A stretch of 19,354 bases of DNA from JBIOJM01 sp044450785 (GTDB taxonomy: Bacteria; Planctomycetota; Planctomycetia; Isosphaerales; Isosphaeraceae), in assembly GCA_044450785.1 (NCBI GenBank), contig JBIOJM010000184.1, positions 1-19,354 on the forward strand. Reading direction: 5' to 3'. Position numbers and translations under genes: made by a program. Shown one piece after another: positions 14,922 through 19,354 of this stretch; position 1 is the stretch's first letter, and every line of letters begins with the position of its first letter. Below the pieces are notes generated by a model. It worked only from the letters and a program-made list of their open reading frames with translations. It did not search any database and had not been told where the DNA came from.

Positions 14922-14960
14922 GCAAGTGTTAGCAAACCATAACAAGCAAGTGCAAACCAT
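14922..14960 (+). repeat. Paired direct repeats beside the att site
   Basis: GCAAGTGTTAGCAAACCAT (14922-14940) and GCAAGTGCAAACCAT (14946-14960) are copies of one motif that differ by a four-base insertion. They begin about 75 bp from the tRNA half-site on the element side, where arm-type binding sites of tyrosine integrases are usually found. The function is inferred from location only. Confidence 0.5.
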
Positions 14961-15193
14961 CGCGGTATTTGCGTCGATGCCTCGGACAGACGTCATGAGC
15001 CAGAACGGTAGGAACCCGGTAGAACCCGGGTTGATTCCCGAATTCCTTCGGAGCCGTTGTTGCTCGGCGATGGCCTCGACCAGATCATGAGCAGGGTCGA
15101 AGCGAACCGGGTCTTTCGAGATCCCAGGGCAGGACGGGCCCTCGAGTTATTCGCCGACGTCGCTGTCAGGCTGAAGTGAAAGCCGCGCTGGCC

Positions 15194-15230
15194 AAAAACT
15201 GTTCAGTGTACAAACCACTGAACGGGTTTT
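15194..15230. terminator. Bidirectional intrinsic terminator
   Basis: GTTCAGTG (15201-15208) pairs perfectly with CACTGAAC (15216-15223) around a 7-nt loop. On the minus strand the hairpin is followed within two bases by TTTTT (15198-15194); on the plus strand by GGGTTTT. It lies downstream of the toxin gene and would end the element's minus-strand transcript before tig. Confidence 0.7.
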
Positions 15231-15553
15231 ATGCGGCGGGAGGTTGCCGGGTTCGGCCGATGGATCGGATCGAGCCCCGCCGCCCGATGGCTGGCGCGGA
15301 TCCGCGCCGCCAGCGATACGACAGCCCACCGCCCCCGCTGGCGATGTCGCCGGCCTCGGGTCGATGGTTCCCAGCTTCGAGCCCATGCGAGGCAAGGCAA
15401 GCCAGCGAGCCCCCGCCCGTTTGACCTCGACCAGTCTGCAGCGCGGGTCGCCTCGACGTGAACCCCCTCGGATCGAGCGCACCGGGTTGCCGACCCGTTG
15501 AGCCCCCGGCCCGCCAGGTCGCCGGCCTCGACCGGCCGACGAACCGAGACCAG

Positions 15554-15820
15554 TCAAAATAAATCGGAATGCGTTCCGGTTCTGACGAAGTCAGCGCCGT
15601 CTTCGTGGATTGCATAAATCAGAACCCAGTCAGGTTCGACATGACAATCGCGATGACCTTCCCATTTTCCCTTGAGAGGATGGTCTCTATGCCGTTCAGG
15701 CAGCGCTTGCTCATCACAGATCAGTCTGATGATAGCCTTGATCTTGTCGATATTCTTGCCGCGCTTCGACATGCGCCCCAGGTCGCGATGGAATTGTTTC
15801 GAGAATCTTGGTTTAAGCAT
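15554..15820 (-). CDS. YafQ-family type II toxin (mRNA interferase)
   Basis: The 88-aa product matches the RelE/ParE-fold YafQ family, ribosome-dependent mRNA endonucleases. Every residue reported as important in E. coli YafQ is present with an offset of three: His47 in RDHPLKG, His60, Asp64 and Trp65 in CHVEPDW, His84 and Phe88 in the terminal TGTHSDLF. The N-terminus MLKPRFSKQFHRDLGRM is typical. I chose the ATG at 15820, preceded by GAGG; a TTG at 15847 overlaps the antitoxin stop and would add nine residues. It follows its antitoxin directly, so the pair is likely autoregulated. It probably stabilises the element. Confidence 0.9.
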   Translation of the reverse strand: MLKPRFSKQFHRDLGRMSKRGKNIDKIKAIIRLICDEQALPERHRDHPLKGKWEGHRDCHVEPDWVLIYAIHEDGADFVRTGTHSDLF

Positions 15821-15843
15821 CCAGACCCGCCTCGGCCCGGAAG

Positions 15844-16074
15844 TCAAATTCCCAGTTTGCGGAACATGTCGTCGACGTCTTCACAGCAAACGACATCCTT
15901 GCCTTTCATGGTGTCCTCGATCGCTTTGACGGTCTGTTTGTTCGGCGTCCCTGAGCTAACTTGAATCGGCTCAGGAGGGCTCAAAGGCAACCAAACGGCG
16001 CCGATCATGGGTATCATCCCAGTGCTGTTGGTGGTGCTCCAATCCTCAAAACTACTTCTTATTACTCGCGACAT
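15844..16074 (-). CDS. Antitoxin of the YafQ-type pair (RelB/DinJ-like C-terminus)
   Basis: This 76-aa gene lies directly upstream of the toxin. Its C-terminal half, PNKQTVKAIEDTMKGKDVV followed by DVDDMFRKLGI, is the toxin-wrapping tail typical of RelB/DinJ antitoxins (pattern N-x-x-T-x-x-A-I-E ... VDD-F-LGI). The N-terminal half (SSFEDWSTTNSTGMIPMIGA) shows no clear ribbon-helix-helix, unlike DinJ, so DNA binding may be unusual or absent. The ATG at 16074 has AAGGA eight bases upstream and overlaps the end of the DUF6941-like gene. ATGs at 16017 and 16008 are alternative starts. Confidence 0.72.
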   Translation of the reverse strand: MSRVIRSSFEDWSTTNSTGMIPMIGAVWLPLSPPEPIQVSSGTPNKQTVKAIEDTMKGKDVVCCEDVDDMFRKLGI

Positions 16075-16507
16075 CAGGCTGATCCTTTCGGGTTCTAGCG
16101 TTGAATTCCAATCGCCCGATTTCGTTGTCGCCAGCGAAAACAACCATGTCGTAAGTACCGGCTCGCTCAAAACGCAACGCGGAGACCGGAAGGCACAGCT
16201 CCCCTTTTCCCGGTCCTTCTGGGTCGCCGAATTCACCGGCGCCGGGAGACTTGAACAAAATCACGCCTTGCGATGGGTCCTGAATTTGGGCAGAAATGGT
16301 CCACCTTCCGGATGCTTCCGCGAGAAAAAGGAAGAGTTTGCAAGGAGACGTGGAGCCGGGAAAGCTAGGCACAATAAAAGTGTCGAAGATTCCGGAAATC
16401 GTGGTTTTGGCAGTTGCCGGGTCGCGAGACACGTCGTCGCACAGAAGTATCGCCTTGCAGACGGGCGGACGGTTGGCGACGTTCTCTTGTTTCTGCTTGC
16501 GGCTCAT
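16052..16507 (-). CDS. DUF6941-like protein, unknown function
   Basis: The likely protein is 151 aa, starting at MSRKQKQEN. The longer frame to 16711 has random-looking extra sequence and no ribosome binding site, but the ATG at 16507 also lacks a good one. The core, AILLCDDVSRDPATAKTTIS then GIFDTFIVPSFP, KLFLFLAEASGRW and ERAGTYDMVVFAGDNEIGRL, matches the small beta-sandwich family I know as DUF6941, frequent in planctomycetes. There are no catalytic motifs. Its stop overlaps the antitoxin start by 23 bp, so it may share that transcript. Base composition is visibly lower in G+C than the chromosomal genes to the left, in keeping with acquired DNA. Confidence 0.6.
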   Translation of the reverse strand: MSRKQKQENVANRPPVCKAILLCDDVSRDPATAKTTISGIFDTFIVPSFPGSTSPCKLFLFLAEASGRWTISAQIQDPSQGVILFKSPGAGEFGDPEGPGKGELCLPVSALRFERAGTYDMVVFAGDNEIGRLEFNARTRKDQPDVASNKK

Positions 16508-16933
16508 TGTTTCAGTATCGGCAATGCACTGAATGGGTTCAAGAGCGACTCTCTGGAAGCCGATCCGCCCCTGCTTAATTCGTCCGCCCAAAACCGCTGT
16601 CAGGTCCGCAGCTCGGCCCCGATCGTCGCCAGCTCTCTGGACCTTCAGGCGATTTCCGCGCCCCTGGCCAGCATGAATAGGCCAGCTCGAATCGCTCGAC
16701 GGAACATGCACCTATTGCCGGTCGTACACCGTTTGTTTCGTACGATACAAAGCCGCCTAGGTCGCTGGCCTCGACGTCCCAGGATGCCCCAGGACGAATC
16801 GCCGCCTCTGGCCGATGTTCTGGACGTCGCCGACGTCGATCGTTGGGTGGCGCGGCTGGCGGTCGCTCCCTACCGCGGTTCCGTCGCCTTTCCGCCTCGA
16901 CGCCGGCGCGAGCCGATCGAGCAGAGGCATGGC
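16508..16933. other. Gap between tape-measure and DUF6941-like genes
   Basis: No gene is convincing here. Short plus-strand text (LADVLDVADVDRWVARLAVA) and a minus-strand frame from 16930 both look protein-like for 40-50 codons, but they lie in conflicting frames without starts. The sequence near 16757-16780 (GGTCGCTGGCCTCGACGTC) repeats a motif found near 15524, so this is probably a dispersed repeat that was inserted. Confidence 0.4.
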
Positions 16934-18974
16934 TCACTTGAAATTTGACCACAGCTCAAGTCCTGGCGTCGAACTCTTGCCCGCCAAGTCGACAAGTTTT
17001 GCCAGGTGTTTCGCGGATTCCGTGGTTGCCGCGGCCGTCTTTGCTGCATCCTTGCCGCTTTGGCCACCCCCGTACCGCGAGCGCAACAGCGTGTTGGTTG
17101 CTTCACTCGATCCGTATGCAGCCGCCTTGGCGAACTTCAGCTCGCCGGGTTGCTTCACCGATGGCGTCGGTCGGAATTGGCTGATGTCGGTTCCAAGCCC
17201 CTTGACGTCGGTACGGGCCTTGGCGATCTGTTCGCGGGCCTTGGCGAAATAGGCATCAACCGCATTCGAGGCTGGCGGTTTGGCCGCTTCCTCATTGAAC
17301 TTCGCCATCAAGTCCACGCCGGATTTCTTGAAGGCTTCCGCGTAGCTGTTAAGCGCCTCGGTCGCTCCGGTTTTCGACAGGTGCAACTTTTCGGCCATGC
17401 TATCGAGCCCGCTCGATAAATACGCCAATCCCTCGATCATGTGGCCGATTCCAGCCGATATGTAGCTTTCAACATAAAAGACAGGCATCTTCATGTTTTG
17501 CCATGCATCCGCGACAAAACCAATCGACTTTTGCAGCCACCCGATCGACTTGGCTTGCGCTCCGGCCGAATTCTGGACGTCGGTCGATGTCGCGATCGCC
17601 GCGAACCCGGATTCCTCCCATGCCATAGAAACGGCTTTGATGGCCACGTTCAACTCGCCGAAGATCGGCCCGATGATGGGTAGCAGCGCGGAGCCGATCG
17701 ACTCGGCCAGAGACTCAAACCGCCCGGACAGCGAGCCAATCTCCTGCCCAGTCGATCCGGCTTTCGCCGCGAGCACACCCTGATGCTTCGCCAGCTCTTG
17801 GCTAAGGTATCCGACGCGAGCCGTTGTCTTCTCGCTCTCGGTCAGCTCTTGGCCAAGAACGCCGATTCCCTTCGCCATTGCGTAGGACTTGATGGCGTCA
17901 TCGGTCATGAGGATTCCAAGCTGGTGAAGTCCACGGGCATGCCCCGCCAAGCCCCCTTCGAGCTTCGACATGACCTCTTCCAGAGGCATGCCGAGTTCTG
18001 ATGCAAGGTTCGCTCCCAGCTTGGCGAACTGGCTGCCGATTGCCGCCGCTTGCTGTTGAGTGTACCCCGCCGCCTTGGCGATCATGCCGAGACCGGAAGC
18101 CGATTCGATGAAGGATTTCTTCGAGATCCCGTAGGCTTGGGACATTTGTTCGGCATCCGAGATGACGGTTTTGGAATACTGACCGAAGGTGAGTTTCGCC
18201 CGGGTCGTTTGCGTTGCCGAATCGATCGCGACGTGAGCGAACTTGGTGAGCGCCGCTGCCGCCAGACCGAACACAAGAGCCAGCTTCGCCGCCTCGGCCA
18301 GTGTGTGGCCAAGCGAGAGCGCCGCCGAGCCGATCAGACCAAGTCCTTTGGCCGCGATCCCATAGCCGATCTTGGCGATACCGCCGCCGACCATCGTGAA
18401 ACCAAGCGCCACGCGCCCGAGACCTTGCCCGAGAGACGAAAAACTCTTGTCGAAGTCCTTGGTGAGACCGGCCACGCCATGAGCCATTAACGGGACGATC
18501 GCCCCCAATTCGGCCGAAGTGTTGAAGGCTTGCTGTGTACCCTTTCCGATCGAATACATCCCCACTGCCATTGTCTTGAAGGGATTGCCGGTTGCGATCT
18601 TGTTGGCGATCGAGCCGAACGCCGTGAGCCCCGCCGTTGCCCGTTTCAGGCCAGCGTCGAATTGTTTGGTATCAGTGACCATACTGATCGCGATGGCGGG
18701 TTGTTACTCGGCTTGCGCCGGGGTTGGTCGTTTCCGCCAACCTCTGCATATCGCTATGCAGCCCAGACTATATCATCACCTCTTGCGAGGGTCGGGCGTG
18801 TAGTCGTTGAGGGTTCCGGCATCGCCGGCCTTCCCTGCTGATTGACCGCACCCGAAGCATTTTTACTGCCTTTCGGCGAGTAGCCCGGGATACTCGGTGT
18901 TTCCAGCAAATAGCCCGATTTGCTCATGCTACTTACGCAGCAAGGGGCCTGGAAATCAAGCCAATCAAAGCCAT
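16934..18974 (-). CDS. Phage tail tape-measure protein, split by a group I intron
   Basis: The CDS is join(16934-18696, 18959-18974) on the minus strand: 16 nt of exon 1, a 262-nt intron, then exon 2, giving 592 aa. Splicing yields MALIGSIAISMVTDTKQF, the expected opening of a tape-measure protein, with AAGGA nine bases upstream of the ATG. The rest is Ala/Gly-rich and helical, with a hydrophobic stretch at about 105-165 (GLGLIGSAALSLGHTLAEAA), and TMP-like ELGMPLEEVMSKLEGGLAGH. The tail ends LLRSRYGGGQSGKD. Such proteins set tail length and assist DNA passage. Length is short for a long-tailed phage. Without splicing translation stops at codon 14. An in-frame ATG at 18682 could start without a Shine-Dalgarno site. 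Confidence 0.85.
18697..18958 (-). ncRNA. Group I self-splicing intron in tape-measure gene
   Basis: On the minus strand the core elements occur in order. P1 is exon GGCU plus intron U (18962-18958) with AGGCC (18950-18946), including the U.G splice pair at 18959. P2 is AGCAAAT/ATTTGCT (18924-18918/18911-18905). P3 is TCGGGTG/CGCCCGA (18855-18849/18798-18792). Q-like AATCAGCAG precedes P6 (CCGGC/GCCGG). R is TCAACGACTACACG and S is GATATAGTC; P7 is GACTA (18805-18801) with TAGTC (18770-18766). P8 is CCTC-GCAA-GAGG; P9-type hairpins have GCGA and GCAA tetraloops (18761-18744, 18720-18709). The intron ends in G at 18697. There is no homing endonuclease ORF. P4/P5 and P10 were not resolved. Confidence 0.9.
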
Positions 18975-18983
18975 GAGTTTTTG

Positions 18984-18988
18984 TCCTT
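18984..18988 (-). promoter_or_regulatory. Ribosome binding site of tape-measure exon 1
   Basis: AAGGA lies nine bases before the ATG at 18974-18972. It marks the true start of the tape-measure gene upstream of the intron and makes the in-frame ATG at 18682, which has no such site, a poor choice. Confidence 0.65.
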
Positions 18989-19009
18989 GCTCGACATCAT
19001 CGGAGCCCT

Positions 19010-19354
19010 CTATTGGCGAAGGAATTGGGCCGCCGCTGGGCTTCCATGCGTGCCCGCCAATGGGTAGTTTTTCAGCGTCGATCGCCCCTTCGGTGTCTGG
19101 CCGCGACCGGCGGGCGGACAGGCTGGAAGCAGGGCGAGATCGCCTGTGTACCGGGCATTGTCGCTCAGGACCTCGATCAGACCGAGCTCGAGACTCTGCA
19201 AGATCAAACGATCATTCCCGCTGCCTTGAAAGAGCACAACTTCCCCGCGGCGCGCTTTCGGAACGGCGCCGACGACTTGGTACGGCCATGAGAGCCCGAG
19301 AATTCTGATCGTCATGCATGGCAACGGCGCGGCCACGCCGGATTTCTTGAACGA
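19010..19354 (-). CDS. Partial ORF at right edge, unknown (element)
   Basis: The minus-strand frame is open from the window edge to a TAG at 19010, so the start may lie outside. ATG at 19315 or GTG at 19336 are internal options without ribosome binding sites. Plausible protein text is MTIRILGLSWPYQVVGAVPK and LILQSLELGLIEVL; the last ~35 residues (PACPPAGRGQTPKGRSTLKN onward) are low in secondary-structure signal. It ends 36 bp before the tape-measure start, where phages usually place tail or tail-assembly genes, but I see no family match. Confidence 0.4.
   Translation of the reverse strand, partial: SFKKSGVAAPLPCMTIRILGLSWPYQVVGAVPKARRGEVVLFQGSGNDRLILQSLELGLIEVLSDNARYTGDLALLPACPPAGRGQTPKGRSTLKNYPLAGTHGSPAAAQFLRQ

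Larger units (their letters stand above)
14857..15553. other. Left end of the element, non-coding
   Basis: About 700 bp contain no gene I can support. Present are two direct repeats near the att site (14922-14960), short GAACCCGG repeats near 15010-15030, a terminator hairpin at 15201-15223, and dispersed high-GC sequence such as GGTCGCCGGCCTCGACCGG that also appears elsewhere in the window. No integrase is seen here, so it must be elsewhere in the element or lost. Confidence 0.6.

Noticed and set aside
16007..16948. Plus-strand ORF opposite the DUF6941-like and antitoxin genes
   Set aside because: It is antisense to genes with recognisable domains and has no coherent domain itself, apart from a short protein-like tail near 16800-16940.
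18683..18860. Ordinary promoter or leader with several hairpins upstream of ATG 18682
   Set aside because: The hairpins are in the order and sequence context of a group I intron core, with R and S elements, and the ATG at 18682 has no Shine-Dalgarno sequence.

Overview
The window is high-GC DNA that looks like a planctomycete chromosome, probably an Isosphaeraceae-type lineage. That placement rests on the tig-clpP-clpP cluster, a DUF6941-like protein, and dispersed repeats of the kind that read as 'ETRAQLAAEG' and 'EDGGRRTEDG' in spurious reading frames. It is inference; there is no rRNA or other marker here.

Left part (1-2984): decayed accessory DNA. It holds an orphan C-terminus on the minus strand, a plus-strand gene fragment, a TIR-domain gene that loses coherence after the TIR domain, a 53-bp tandem repeat, a small ORF fragment with a heptanucleotide repeat just after it, and an intact Rpn/DUF4351-type putative nuclease gene.

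Middle part (3244-14700): conventional chromosome. In order: the 5-oxoprolinase operon pxpB-pxpA-pxpC (minus) behind a four-copy palindromic repeat; a secreted planctomycete protein of unknown function (plus); two overlapping GT39-like membrane glycosyltransferases (minus); fabI overlapping a MutT-type Nudix gene (plus); a nested inverted repeat between convergent units; and tig-clpP-clpP (minus), a protein folding and degradation operon without clpX.

Right part (14806 to the window end): a mobile element, probably a prophage or prophage remnant. Its left border is marked by the 3' half of a tRNA-Gly(GCC) gene, cut at the anticodon loop and lying about 106 bp upstream of tig. This is the scar expected when a tyrosine-recombinase element integrates in a tRNA gene. 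The reconstituted tRNA-Gly should lie beyond the right edge. Cargo, all on the minus strand, is a YafQ-type toxin with its antitoxin, a DUF6941-like protein and a phage tail tape-measure gene.

The main discovery is a compact, ORF-less group I intron (about 262 nt, 18697-18958) in the tape-measure gene, only 16 nt after its start codon. The P1, P3, P7, P8 and P9 pairings can be drawn from the sequence, the U.G splice-site pair and terminal G are present, and the predicted splice joins a 5' exon with its own ribosome binding site to the tape-measure frame, giving a 592-aa protein that starts MALIGSIAISMVTDT. Without splicing, translation stops after 13 codons.
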